A DNA stretch of 64,000 nucleotides from Epiperipatus broadwayi (lineage: Eukaryota > Onychophora > Udeonychophora > Euonychophora > Peripatidae), in contig JAQFVV010006274.1 of the NCBI GenBank assembly GCA_028023455.1, positions 2,110,001 to 2,174,000 of the forward strand, given 5' to 3'. The position numbers and the translations under genes are program-made. This document shows positions 49,612 to 61,020 of the stretch, in pieces. The notes under the pieces were generated by a model. That model worked only from the letters and a program-made list of their open reading frames with translations, did not search any database and had not been told where the DNA came from. Position 1 is the stretch's first letter. Each line of letters begins with the position of its first letter.

Positions 49612-49830
49612 AAACTGGACCTCGAGTATAAAAAGGAAGAGGCCAGTTTGATCAAAGTCTTGTTTTGTCTGTTTTTCCTATGGTCGGTCCTGGATAACAA
49701 AAGAATATATCCAGGATCATCCTACGCTGAAATAATTCTGCATGTTGGAGTGAACTGGAGCTTTTGCTGACATTCCTGAAGATGGACACCAGAAAAGCTT
49801 TTGTGACCGACCAGTAGAATAGACCACAAG
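49612..49830 (+). promoter_or_regulatory. TATA box embedded in inverted repeats
   Basis: GAGTATAAAAAGGAAG (about 49624-49639) resembles a strong TATA box and lies between the complementary arms AAACTGGACCTC and GAGGCCAGTTT. Downstream are a hairpin TCCTGGATA...TATCCAGGA (about 49687-49714) and a wider inverted pair TATGGTCGGTC (49679-49689) and GACCGACCAGTA (49806-49817). No open frame follows. It may be a retroelement promoter fragment or a host promoter. Confidence 0.3.
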
Positions 49831-50084
49831 ATCAACTTATAACCAATGGCCGAGCTTATTCTCCCACAAAAAAACTATGCATAGTAATCTACAAGCTTTG
49901 TGAACTCGCTAAACTTACCAGTAAGCTATGATTTATTATTCCCAATTATGACTAAATTGTCAGCAAACCATTCTTAAAAATAAGCTTATAATAGGATCCC
50001 AATATAGACTTTAATTTTATTGTTCAAGAGACTCTTGTTTACCCAAGAACTTTTTAATTGTGAAACTGTTGTTTTTTATTAATT

Positions 50085-51623
50085 CAGCGTTTCCCAACCT
50101 TTTTTGGCTCACGTACCACTTGGTAGTATATCATGCTAAATTGTACCACTTCGTAAAAATGATTGTATTTTGTGAAATTTGTTATTGCGAGTGTGTTATT
50201 TTATTTGCATTATACATATTATAGGGTGTCCATGTATTCACATCACATAATGAGACAAATTACATTGTAACATGCCTAAACGTCATGCTGGATTATAAAC
50301 TCACTGAAATTATAAACTAACTGTAACATATATGTATGTGTTTGTTCAAAGTATCATATTTATCTACTATTTTGTCATATTTCATTTACTAATAAATGGT
50401 TTTAATAAAAACACAAAATTATAAAAACCCAATTAATATATTTTTTTATCATAATCAAATGTTTTTATAAAATAAATGGGATCCTTGTGCTTGTTTCGAA
50501 GAACATAATTTTTTGAAATTTGGTTCAGAAGATGCAAGATATACCCTTAAGTCTACAGCTGCATTCAATCTGTTTCAATACTTTTTAAAATATATATATA
50601 TATATATGAAGAAAAAGCTCCTTCCACTATTTCCATACTAATAAATGGTAATAATAATTTAAGAGCTTTCTCAGAAAACTGTTCATATTCTTTAATGTTT
50701 AACCAAAATTAATTAGATTGTGTCGATAATTCTATTAATTTTTTTTTCTCTTTTATTGATAATGATGTAGCTTTTTCTAAATTTTCTTCATAGAAGGGGT
50801 TTGAAATACATTTATCATTTGTGTTTTCGGGTTTTGGAAAATATTCCATGAAAGACAATTTTAATCCTGTTAAATGTGCTATTATATTTTCTGTATATCT
50901 TGAGACAGACTAACCTTATTTTCAAACAAAAAAATATGTAGAGTTTCGAATTTTTCCGGTTGATTGTTTTCAATACACTGTTTCCAAAAATCTAATTTCT
51001 TAATCATACTTTCAATTTTATCATTAACATTAAAGATCGTTATCGAGTTATTCTGAAGTGTCAAATTTAAGTTCATTTATTTGCAAAAAATATCAGATAA
51101 ATATGCAAGCACCTGAAGGCAATCAAAATCATACAATTTCGAAGAGAGATCAAAAGGATTGTCTTAAAAAAAAAACCTGTGCTTCTTGTCTAAGTTCGAA
51201 TAAGCAGGTTATATAGGGATCAATGAATTTTAATAAACAAAGATGATACAATCACAAACAATAACCTGTCACTTGTAAGCCATGCGGTGAAGTGAATGAG
51301 AGTGCAGCACTATCACAACAGTGGCGGCGACATCTCAAGTTACTGGTGGCTAACGGCTAAATTTAAAAGTGCACTCCAAAAAAAAAAAACGATATCAATT
51401 GCTGGATTTTCGATCATCGACTGTACATATTAACAACTTTACTGTATAATAATATTCATTAAAATAATTTTTATGAATTATAGGAAAAAACGTTTCTATG
51501 ATATTTTTATGATTTAATTTTTTTTATTTTTTATGTCCGCCATTATTGATTATTTTTCGTGTACCACCAACCAGCAACTCGCGTACCACCAGTGGTACGC
51601 GTACCACAGGTTGGGAAACACTG
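50085..51623 (-). mobile_element. hAT DNA transposon with decayed transposase
   Basis: Terminal repeats CAGCGTTTCCCAACCT and AGGTTGGGAAACACTG are flanked by an 8-bp target duplication, TATTAATT and AATTAATT (7 of 8 identical). At 1539 bp it is shorter than a full hAT (2.5-4 kb), so it is internally deleted. It carries the transposase remnant at 50495-51155 on the minus strand. The right sub-terminal region has repeated GTACCAC motifs typical of transposase-binding sites. Confidence 0.9.
50495..51155 (-). pseudogene. hAT (ZBED5-like) transposase remnant, C-terminal half
   Basis: Minus-strand reading gives LQVLAYLSDIFCK, a stop, then NLNLTLQNNSITIFNVNDKI (the longest open piece is 50882-51076). 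It continues as GLKLSFMEYFPKPEN and, after more stops, SEKALKLLLPFISMEIVEGA, which corresponds to the C-terminal hAT dimerisation region. This arrangement is characteristic of ZBED5-type hAT proteins. At least three stops and a simple-repeat expansion near 50590 break it. The N-terminal BED finger and most of the catalytic part are missing. Confidence 0.8.
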
Positions 51624-52100
51624 AATTAATTGATTCATGTTTGGATTAACGTGCATGTGTTCTCTCCAGTTTATTTAATTCGTAATTTATCTTTAAATAT
51701 TTTAATTTGTTAGAATAAAAATATTTATTTCTAATACCAACATTTCCTTGTACGTTATTAATAATAGTTATTAATAATTATTATTAAATTTATTAATATT
51801 AGTTTAGTAAGATTTAGAAATATAATTTATCTTTGCCAATATGTGTTGAATGAGCTCCAGGAATAATAATATCTAGAAAATAATTCTAGTTACAGTATAA
51901 TATAATACCAATTCTTTTAAAAACATTTTTCTTTTTAATTTGTGAGACATGATGTGACAGATTTCAACGGATTCTTATATGAAACCTGGCGCCCTTATAA
52001 AAGAAATAAAAGCTGATTTCGTCGATAGCATAAATCGTAACAATTACTAGGTAGAGTTGATCAGGAAATATAGTTATGTTTTTAGAAATATGAATGAAAC
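51624..52100. other. AT-rich spacer
   Basis: No features recognised. Confidence 0.45.
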
Positions 52101-52151
52101 TTTCTTCTTTTTGCATAACTTGATCAACTCACGCCTTTATATTTGTAACAG

Positions 52152-52289
52152 AGACCTAGTCAGATGGAAAAAACATTACAATGGCTTCCCAATGTGAGGC
52201 TTCGATGCAACAACCACAACATGAGATAAGTTGTAATGGTAAAGAACATTACAATGATGACCCAAAAACCCATAGCCGGAGAATGAATA
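52152..52289 (+). CDS. Possible 5' exon with start codon of an unidentified gene (weak)
   Basis: An acceptor-like TTTATATTTGTAACAG ends at 52151. An ATG at 52181 opens a frame reading MASQCEASMQQPQHEISCNG then KEHYNDDPKTHSRRMN, up to a donor-like GTAGTT near 52290. An in-frame TAG lies just upstream of the ATG, within the exon. Composition is clearly less AT-rich than its flanks. The other strand is also open over the same interval (52160-52345) and reads as one hydrophobic helix, GFWVIIVMFFTITTYLMLWL, so the strand choice is uncertain. No family recognised. Confidence 0.3.
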
Positions 52290-52349
52290 GTAGTTTTTTT
52301 TAAAAAAAATAATAAAAACAAACTAATTAAACTGTGATTATACAAATAT

Positions 52350-55104
52350 AAAAATATTTGTTTAATATGACTTACTGAAAGAAAAATATTTTAGTATATG
52401 AAAAAGAGTAAAAATATCATTTATATATAAAAAAAAATATTACAGTGATGTTACTAACAATTTTATAGTTTGTAATATTTTATAATAAAGTTTATAAATA
52501 AAAAACCAGTAATAATATTGCTAAAATATGATTTGTAATTTTTTTTTTTCCAATGTGTAATTTAGTATAATGATAGACTAGCAGATACTAGAAGTCAAAT
52601 TATGGCTCAATAATGTCACTTCCACAGCTTGGATTTTATATAAACAATGAAGAAACAAATCATACCATTATTTTTGTAAATATTGTTTTTATGGTTAAGA
52701 CTAAATTAAATGGAAAAAATTCTCTAATACTATAGTGTCATTCAGTTTAACAAACAGATTTTAATTATTACAATTTGTTAGAAAAAGATATGAATGCTCT
52801 AGTGTTTAAACCTGACTCATCTTACAGTTTTTGTTTTTTTCCTTTAAATTAGTGCACTAATGCTCACATGACTAAAATAATAAGAAATTAGACTAAATAC
52901 CCATTGCCATTCATTTATTGAGTGAGTATTTACACACATCTCCATCTACTTTAAACATATTTCAATTTTATTCTATCTTTAATTCTTATATCATGGGCTT
53001 GAAAGATGAAAAGCGTTATGATTGACTACAAGACATTTTTGCATTAGATGATACTAACAAATTGTTAAAACGGAAGTTAATTTATTTTTAAGGAAACTAA
53101 ATAAATAGATAAACTTAATAACAGGAGATGAAGTCATGGAAATAGAGGTTATAAGTTTTTAATCAGATATTTAACTAATGATGAAATTAATTGGTAATAG
53201 CTTTATTTACTAAATAGGAAAGTTATTTGTGGTTTATAAGGCTTAAAAATGCCACAAAAGAAAAGCTTATCATGGATTTATTAAAAATATGGCATTAACA
53301 GAAGTTTTTTTATAAAAAATAGAGAGGCTTTTTAAATATTAATATTAAGAAAAATGATAAAGATGTATTGAATAAAAGATAGAATAAAATATAGAAAAGT
53401 TTTCTTTTCTACTTTTTTATATAAAGATTATTATTTAAAACTATTAATTAAAAAAAGGAATGGATCATTTTATGTAGACAAAAGCCAATATAAATGAAAA
53501 CAATATATTAATAATTAAATGTATGAATCATGATAAATTTTAATTGAAAACATTAAATAATAAAAACCTGCAGAAGTGTTTTCATTTATTATAAATAATA
53601 GTTTTTTTTTTTAATTGCTTTAACTTCTGAAATTAACCCCTAATATGTACTATTTTACATTTTATCCCAAGCTTTGTAAATTTTTGGTCTGTTTTATCTT
53701 TCTTTTTGATTATAATTATTTTCTTCATGCAATATCTTTGCTTCATCTAAATTAAATACAAATAGTCCATCTCTTCCAAGTTCATGATCATTAACTAAAG
53801 AAAATGTTTGAGCATTCTCTTCTATATAGTAACTAACGTTTTTAAATCTCTCTTTCACTGAACAAAATTTTAAGTTCAAAGATTAATTTTATATTAATTT
53901 ATGTTATAATATTGTTGAGAATTATAAACAGTCTTATTAGGTATATTATATAATTGTAATTAGAACAAATATGTTAACTTTACATTTGCATTATATTGTA
54001 ATACTTTTTTTTTTATTGCTGATATTATTTAACTTTTTTCTAAAATTTTCAATCACTTTCCTAAGCATCCAATATCATATTCTATTGATCCCATTCATAA
54101 TGTTTAATATTTCTATTCTTATCAATATCTTAATAAACCATTTTTGAAATAAAATCCTTGTTTTTTACTTCACCTTAAAGTAAGCTATGAATATGGAGAC
54201 TTAATTTTTTAAAGCACTCAGCTGTATAATTCTTTTCTAAAGCGCAATTTAAAACTAAACCATTTTTGTGTATTAAAAGAAATTTCAGAATCATGGCATA
54301 CATATTCTCTCTCAATAGGCTTTCTTTATACTTTATATTCAAAATGTGCCTCAGACTACTTATAAGTTTTATTATTTTTTCCTATGGTCCATTTCAAATT
54401 AATTTATAAATACTCTCTTAATTTTCCACACACAAATATCTCTTTTATACATCTAGTAAATAGTGATATTTTCTTTTTCCATTTCACCCATAAGTTATTT
54501 TTTATAAACGGATGACATATAATTGCATATATGGCACATACTGCAAATTTATTGATCATGCTCATTACATTTTATAATAATAATCTTTACAATTAACAAC
54601 ATTGGGTTCATCTGTAAGCTCTAAAACAATCATTATAAACTTTTATATATGCCTTTACCCTGGTCAGTTAGTGCAATTCGTTTTCCAAAATGTCTCATAA
54701 ACCAATATCTTGCATAAAAAATAAGCAATTATAATGAGCTCCAATGAAAAAAATATGAATTGATTATTTTAAATTCAAAATATGCAAAAATCCAATTAAA
54801 AAATAAAACTTAAATTGAAAAAAGTAATCAATGAATAAACATTTTTGTAAGAATATTATTTTTAAAAATGTACTAACCTGTGAGTAATATAAAAAACATT
54901 TCAATAGCTAAAATTTATATATATATATATTTTATTATTGGCTGTCCATCATTTTGTTTTTTACATAACCAAAAGAATGGTGTTCCTTGAATTAAATTAA
55001 AATAAAGCATGTAAAAAAATGAACTAATCCCAATTTATATTTTTAAAAAATAACATAATATACACTTTAAATTTATTTTTGATACATTTTATGTTCAATT
55101 ATCA
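52350..55104. other. AT-rich spacer with one orphan minus-strand frame
   Basis: A 61-codon minus-strand frame at 53694-53879 (including NDHELGRDGLFVFNLDEAK) looks protein-like. Patchy coding-like minus-strand sequence also appears up to about 54.35 kb. I cannot assign it to a family; a decayed transposon protein is the likeliest explanation. Confidence 0.3.
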
Positions 55105-55113
55105 AAGTTTTTT

Positions 55114-55220
55114 CTTTTTTTTTCTCATGTGTCAAAGCATCGGTCGTGAAGTGAACTCGCAAACCCGGAACAACTGCTTGAAAAGCAGTTGCGCTGACCA
55201 CTCGATCACCAACACTTGAC
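55114..55220 (-). mobile_element. tRNA-derived SINE, most complete copy
   Basis: On the minus strand it starts GTTGGTGATCGAGTGGTCAG (A-box-like), continues through an anticodon-like stem AACTGCTTTTCAAGCAGTT, a degenerate B box (GTTTGCGAGTTCAC), then the family tail GACCGATGCTTTGACACATG and poly-A. The 9-bp target duplication AAGTTTTTT lies at 55105-55113 and 55221-55229. The whole unit is about 107 bp, so the tRNA-unrelated part is very short. Confidence 0.75.
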
Positions 55221-55229
55221 AAGTTTTTT

Positions 55230-56090
55230 ATTTTTGCTATAATCTAATCAATAAAATTTCTTTTTGTGTGTGCAGCACTGTTTTTTTTTTTTTTAAAGCA
55301 ACAGCTCACAAATATATTTATTTTACTCAAATGCAGCTGAAATTAAATATTAAAAAATAGACAAAAAAGTATAATGTACATTGATTTCTATAGTTTTAAT
55401 AAAGTGAATAATTAAATCATCCTTGTTTTACTTTTTCCTGAGTTATGTTTATGATAAAAGTTGCAATTGTCTTGAATATGTTACAAATCAAATAGCATTA
55501 TTATAGATATAACTAGTTTAAGGTTCTTGGCCGCCATGTTGAATTTTTAAAAAACTGACTTGAGACACAATATTCACAATAATTTCAGTTTTAATAATGT
55601 TAGAGCAAAATGCTATACATTGACAGAAAATAGAAAAACTAAGTAAAACGTAAGGCTAAGACAAATAGTAATTACCATTAAAAAAGTAAGAAAAAAAATT
55701 TTCAACATCCAAAATAATTATTATTTTATTGTTTGTTCATAATTTATCATTAATTAAGTTTAAATTACATCTTCACTGATAATTTATTTGCATTCATCAC
55801 AAGATTCTCATTCATACTATATATAATACTTCTTACCTAAGATAATCCATAGCTTCAGAATCTCCAAAACTAGTCACATATGAATTCAATTTTATCTTTC
55901 TTTCCAAAATATTTATTCAGGTTAATGTTCTACAAGTAGATGAAAGTTGTTGTGATACGTGATATTTATTCTTTATGTGTAAAGTGTTGACATTGAAACT
56001 AGTGTATAATTTGTTGAAACAGACTTAATAAGTGTGTGTTAGTTTGTTGGACTATTAATAAGTCCTTCTGTTTTTTTAAGGGATTATTTA
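55230..56090. other. AT-rich spacer
   Basis: No features recognised. Confidence 0.45.
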
Positions 56091-56095
56091 TACTT

Positions 56096-56718
56096 CGAAT
56101 AAGATCCAGGTGTCTTTATGTCGGTTTGGTGAGGCCATGACTTCGTCTCTTTTCTTTAGTTTCTTGATTGTGTTTAGAAAGAATTTTGTTGAGGGAAATG
56201 GAAGATTTTGTGGCATCTCATCAGCCATAAGGTCATTGTGAGGAAAAATGACAGTCTTACAATGGCAAAATTTTTGGTTTGGATACTACTCTTCAGGGAT
56301 GTAATTGTGTAGTAATCAATTTTTGTCCTTTCATAAATGATTTTTTTATGTGTTTAGGCCTGTGCATGTTCTAATTAAATGGGTAAAGGTTTCCTCATCT
56401 TTTCTGCATAGTTGACATATGGGATTTAGTTTTGTGATCCCTCTTCTGTAATTCAGGAAGCAATTCATAGGCATGGAATCCATGTTTATTTTGATAGCAA
56501 GATCAAAGTATTTTGGTTCCATGTCCCAGAATTTGAAGAGACTTGCTATCTTTTGATTTGTGATTGATAGTGCTCTTCTATTGGTGGTAAGTTTTGGGAA
56601 AATGAGGGAGTAGGCATCCCAGATTTTTAATTTGTTTATGAATGCTTGCTCGGATAATTTTAGATGTTTTTTAAGGTTATTAATAATTGTATCTTGTACC
56701 CCAAAAGTTAGTAAATCT
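56096..56718 (-). pseudogene. Decayed LINE C-terminus with zinc-knuckle
   Basis: The minus strand is open for about 120 codons (56718 down to about 56360). It contains EQAFINKLKIWDAYSLIFPK and ends with a Cys-His knuckle, ICQLCRKDEETFTHLIRTC (C-x2-C-x8-H-x4-C). A knuckle of this kind follows the reverse transcriptase in several LINE clades. A stop and frameshift follow. Further coding-like sequence, FPHNDLMADEMPQNLPFPST and KKLKKRDEVMASPNRHKDTW, runs down to about 56096. No RT core is visible upstream, so this is a 5'-truncated copy. Clade not assigned. Confidence 0.65.
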
Positions 56719-56999
56719 CAAGGTGTCTATAAGAAAAAGATTCATCCTAATAAAAGATACAAAACAAATCATTTCCAGAAGGTGGATATGCATTTGTCAT
56801 TATAGCAATTGGCTTCTTGTCTATTTAAAACCAGAAATTGTAGGCTACTGTCTGTATCAATGATAAAATGAGTTTCATCTCTTCATTTTATATTCCTTAT
56901 GTACACCAGTGATGTTTATATTCTTTATGCATACCAGTGATGCTATCTTGTTATATTTATTGTCCCACAGAGATATAATTTATTTACATAAAGCTCAGT

Positions 57000-57300
57000 T
57001 TTTAGCCATAGACTTGAAAATAATTTGATTCAAATTTGTGGCAAAACCACTGCATCAAAAGCATGAGTACCAAGGCATAGGCAAGAATCAGAATTTAATT
57101 ATTTGCCTGAATTCAATTCCATGTGGTATGTACATAACCATTGTGGCTATCACCAGACACACACCATTTGAAATCTCTATTGGTTTTGTGTTTATATTTT
57201 CACATGATACTATGCCCAATAAATTTGGTGATTGCTTTATCAACTGCAACTGTTCTGTACATTTGATAATCAGTCTTAAAATTTACACTGCATAATTTTT
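57000..57300. other. Coding-like block, both strands open
   Basis: Plus strand 57038-57295 is open for 85 codons. The minus strand over about 57090-57260 is also open and reads more protein-like (KQSPNLLGIVSCENINTK, then PIEISNGVCLVIATMVMY). It may be part of the same antisense retroelement as 56.1-56.7 kb. No domain recognised. Confidence 0.25.
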
Positions 57301-57339
57301 ATATGTAAAAATCATTACTTGTTATACAAACACAGACAT

Positions 57340-57620
57340 GCAAATATAACACAGACACCCTAATACAAATATAAACACACTAATAAATTATTAAATCTTT
57401 TGAGAATCATTATGTCTATAAAATAAGGTCTCAAACTTGGATCAGAGCCCCCCAATTACATTATACATGAACCACTTTTGTTATATTTGAATACAAATTT
57501 ATATACTGTATAATAAAGAGTATAAATGATTTAATATATAATTTATATACTACACAGACAGACCAATACAAATGCAAACACATTAATAAATTATATCAAA
57601 TCATATTCTGGGAATAAGGC
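57340..57620 (+). repeat. Direct duplication flanking the LINE 5' end
   Basis: CAGACACCCTAATACAAATA (about 57352) and its continuation through AATAAGG are repeated at about 57557-57620 with changes. The second copy abuts the LINE, which complicates placing its 5' boundary. Confidence 0.55.
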
Positions 57621-58056
57621 ATGGGTCCCATGCCACCCAGAGCATCCCCAGGTTGCGGATAGGGGTATGGCCTTCAGATATGAAGATTAGCTGCGAATAA
57701 GCAGAGTACTGTAAATAAGCAGTCGCTGACAATGGGACAACATTCACTATCAGGAAGTGGTGAAGGAGACAGTGGCGTGTTTACTTCTATAAAAGTGCCA
57801 CAATTCCTATGATGGTGGATGTATAATGGCGAGTATTGACCGCCATTAAATAAGTCAACACCCCGCTGGGTCAGCAACGGCATTTCTTCCAAGTCAGCGG
57901 AAGATCACTAGAGGTGACAACGATGAGAGGAAGCAGTAGTTAGATTTTCATTTTATGGGATTTGGCTAGCGCACTAAGCCTATTTATTATAGAGGTTATT
58001 GCTGGGCAAAGAAGGCAACGGGAAACCACTTTGTCTTATAATTCCCTTGTTTTATT

Positions 58057-59172
58057 ATGAGTATGTCTACAGGAATCATTACGTTTGGTGTTGAGACCTT
58101 AGTTAAAAATAACTTTGGTGTCTTGCCCGGCAGGAGTGGACATGAGGCTACTCAGGTCATCAACCTGCGAAATCCTCATAAATATAATTCATTGAGAGGG
58201 GATACACTGAGAATTGGAACATGGAATGTTAGATCTTTGAGGAAAGGTGGGAAATTGGAGAATTTGAAAAGAGAGTTGCATTTGAATAATATTGATGTAA
58301 TGGGATTAAGTGAAGTGAGGTGGGAGGGATGTGGAGAAGTAAGTAGTGGAGATGTACAGTTGTTTTATTTGGGAAGTGATAGGTCAATTAATGGAGTTGG
58401 CATTGCTGTGAGGAAGAAAATATGGAATAGTGTGGCAAAGGTTGATGGTATTAATGATAGACTGATGCTGATGAGAATAAATGCAAGTCCTAGGGATTTG
58501 GTAATTATACAAGTTTATATGCCAACTAGTACTCATGATGATAGTGAAATTGATGAAATGTATGAGAAGATAGAAGAAAGTATTCAATGTGAAGGAAAAA
58601 ACGCATGTATATTGCTATTGGGGGATTGGAATGCTGTTGTGGGCAAAGTTAGGGAAGAGAAAATTGTTGGAAATTATGGTATTAGAAAAAGAAATGAAAG
58701 GGGTAGTCGACTTGTACAATTTTGTAAAGAGAATGGGTTTGTCATTGCAAACACTTGTTTTAAAAATCATATTAGAAGATTGTATACACGGAAAGCTCCA
58801 GGTAACAAAGAACGTAATCAAATTGATTATATATTGATTCAGAATAGATATAAGAATGCTGTTAAGGGTTCACATGCTTTTCCAGGTGCTGATATAGATT
58901 CGGATCATAATTTGGTGATGGCTAAATTAAAGTTAAGTTTAAAAAGAATTAAAAGAGGGAAAAGATACACAAGATGGGACTTGGATAAATTGAGACAAAT
59001 GGAAAAAGGAAAATTTGGTTTGATATGTGAAAATGAATTTAAAAGAATTGTTCAGGATAGGAACTATATTAATAGCTCTGATGAGTGTTGGAATAGAATT
59101 AAAGAGGGATTCTTGAAAATAGCAAAAAATGAAATAGGTATTATTCATGCGAGAAAAGCTAAAAGACCTTGA
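58057..59172 (+). pseudogene. LINE endonuclease domain (APE-type) and linker
   Basis: This 371-codon frame encodes an apurinic endonuclease-like nuclease that nicks target DNA for target-primed reverse transcription. Catalytic landmarks are all present: GTWNVRSL (Asn57), GLSEVRW (Glu86), VYMPT (153-157), LLGDWNAVVG (Asp190, Asn192), NQIDYIL (Asp257) and DSDHNLV (Asp282-His284). The N-terminal 50 residues (MSMSTGIITFGVETLVKNNF onward) match the leader seen in animal RTE-like elements, and a TAA upstream of the ATG in this frame supports the start. The frame ends at TGA 59170-59172, at a position where the downstream frame continues in register. This is a single nonsense change (expected Trp) and not a natural protein end. 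No ORF1 with a nucleic-acid chaperone is present, as usual for RTE types. Confidence 0.85.
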
Positions 59173-60102
59173 ATAACTGAAGGTATGTTGGAAAAGATGG
59201 AAGTGCGGAGATGGTGGAAGAATGTAAATACTGAGGAAGGGCAAAAGGAATATAGGAAATTTAATAATGAATTAAGAAGAGAAACAGATTTAGAAAAAGA
59301 AAAGTGGTTGGAGCAAGAATGTAAAGAGATAGAAAGGTTTCAACAGATGAAAAGATATGATCTAGCATTTGATAGAATACAAAGTATTTCTTGGGAGAAA
59401 AAGACATGGGTAGCAAGTGAGATTGCAGATAAGAATGGAAGAAGGTTAACTGATAGTAATGATCTATTAAAAAGATGGGAAGAATATATTCGGTATCTGT
59501 TTAGTAGAGGAAATAATTTAATTAGTTATGAACTTGAAAATGAAGAAGATGTTGCAATGGATGATAGAGGTATGGACATACTGCCAGATGAAGTAAGAAA
59601 GGCAATCACACAAATGAAGAATGGTAAGGCTATTGGATTTGATGCAGTACCTATAGAATTTTTGAGAGAAATGGGAGAATTTACTATGAAGGAAATAGTT
59701 GGACTTTGCAATTTGATATATAATAGTGGAGTTTGGCCTGAAGATTTTTTAAGAACTATAGTGATTCCAATTGCTAAAAAGAAGAAAGCTGTTAAAGGTG
59801 AAGAGTATAGGACAATAAGTGTATTGTCTCATGTTTCTAAGGTGTTATTGCGGATTTTAACTCAAAGGATTTATGGGAAGGTTGACTTTTATATTGCCGA
59901 AGAACAGTTTGGTTTTCGGAAAGGGAAAAGCACAAGAGATGCTATTGATATTGTTAGGACAATTGCAGAAAGATATATTGAAAGAGATAAAGGAATTGGT
60001 ATATGTTTTGTAGATTTAGAAAAGGCATTTGATAGAGTAAGCTGGAATAAACTGATGTCTATCTTAAGAGATAAAGGAGTATTCTGGAAAGAAAGAGATT
60101 GA
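59173..60102 (+). pseudogene. LINE reverse transcriptase, N-terminal part
   Basis: In the same frame as the endonuclease segment, directly after its stop. From the first ATG (59185), landmarks are: a charged linker (1-125), QMKNGKAIGFDAVPIEFL (RT0/RT1, about 143-160), TIVIPIAKKKK (191-201), YRTISVLSHVSKVLLRIL (RT2, 208-225), EEQFGFRKGKSTRDAI (239-254), and GICFVDLEKAFDRV (RT3, 272-285, with the first catalytic Asp). A 1-nt loss near 60085-60095 then shifts the frame and gives a TGA at 60100-60102. Without an intact polymerase it cannot be active. Confidence 0.85.
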
Positions 60103-60407
60103 TATGGAATATGTATAATGGTAAAAGAATAAGAGTTAGATTTGGATGTAATGAGACTGATGAAGTGAATATAAAAAGTGGAGTTAGGCAAGGATGTAGT
60201 ATGTCACCTGTTTTGTTTAATATTTATTTAGAAGATATGCTAAATAATTATTTGGACTGTGGAGGAGCAAATGTTGGAGGGAGAGTAATAAAGTGTATAA
60301 GATTTGCAGATGATATGGCTCTTATTGCTGAGGAAGAAAAGGATCTTCAGAATATGTTGAATAAATTGGAAGAAGGATGTATGGCATATGGAATGAAGAT
60401 TAATTGA
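60099..60407 (+). pseudogene. LINE reverse transcriptase, catalytic middle part
   Basis: Continues the polymerase in a different frame. Landmarks are WNMYNGKRIRVRFG, SGVRQGCSMSPVLFNIYL (RT4) and the catalytic box IRFADDMALIAEEE (RT5, FADD at about 60304-60315), then MAYGMKIN (RT6). A loss of about two bases at 60402-60406 ends this frame with TGA. The palm active-site residues themselves are intact. Confidence 0.85.
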
Positions 60408-61020
60408 AAAGACTAAGTGTTTATGGATAGGGAGAAATGCAAAAAGACTGCAAATTGGAATCCATGATGACATGGTGCAGCAGGTGAAGGGATTTAGATA
60501 TTTGGGTTGTTGGTTGAGTGAGGATGGAAGAAGTGAAGATGAAGTTAAAAGAAGAATAGCATTGGCAAAGGTGACATTTGTAAAAAGAAAGAAGATATTT
60601 TGTGGACCTATGGAAAGAGAATTAAGGAAAAGATTAATTAAATGTTATGTGTGGAGTGTATTAATGTATGGTTGTGAGACATGAACATTGAGTAATAGAA
60701 TTAAGAAACAACTGGAAGCTTTTGAGATGTGGACTTGGAGAAAAATGGAAAAAATCAGTTAGGTGAATAAAATAAATTTGAAAAGGGTTAATGAGGAAAG
60801 AAGATTGATTGAAAGTATCAAAGAGAGAACGAGAAACTGGATTGGACATATACTAAGAAAAGATTATAGTTTAATGAAAGATGTTTTGGAAGGAATGGTG
60901 AGTGGAAATAAAAAGAAAGGACGGAAGAGATTGACATTATTGGATGACATACGAGATGGAAGGAGTTATGTGGAATTGAGGAAGTGGGCAAGGAAGAGAA
61001 TGGAATGGAAGAATGGATGA
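60406..61020 (+). pseudogene. LINE reverse transcriptase thumb and C-terminus
   Basis: Back in the first frame. Landmarks are EKTKCLWIGRN, GFRYLGCWLSEDG (RT7), ELRKRLIKCYVWSVLMYGCE, then a TGA at 60682 where the family has Trp in the ETWT motif. The sequence continues with LEAFEMWTWRKMEKIS, a TAG at 60760 (again an expected Trp), then NWIGHILRKD and GRKRLTLLDDI near the C-terminus, ending at 61018-61020. The antisense relic at 38.4-39.2 kb aligns with this part. Confidence 0.85.

Noticed and set aside
58384-60849. Several minus-strand frames of 60-100 codons
   Set aside because: They are antisense shadows of the LINE coding region.
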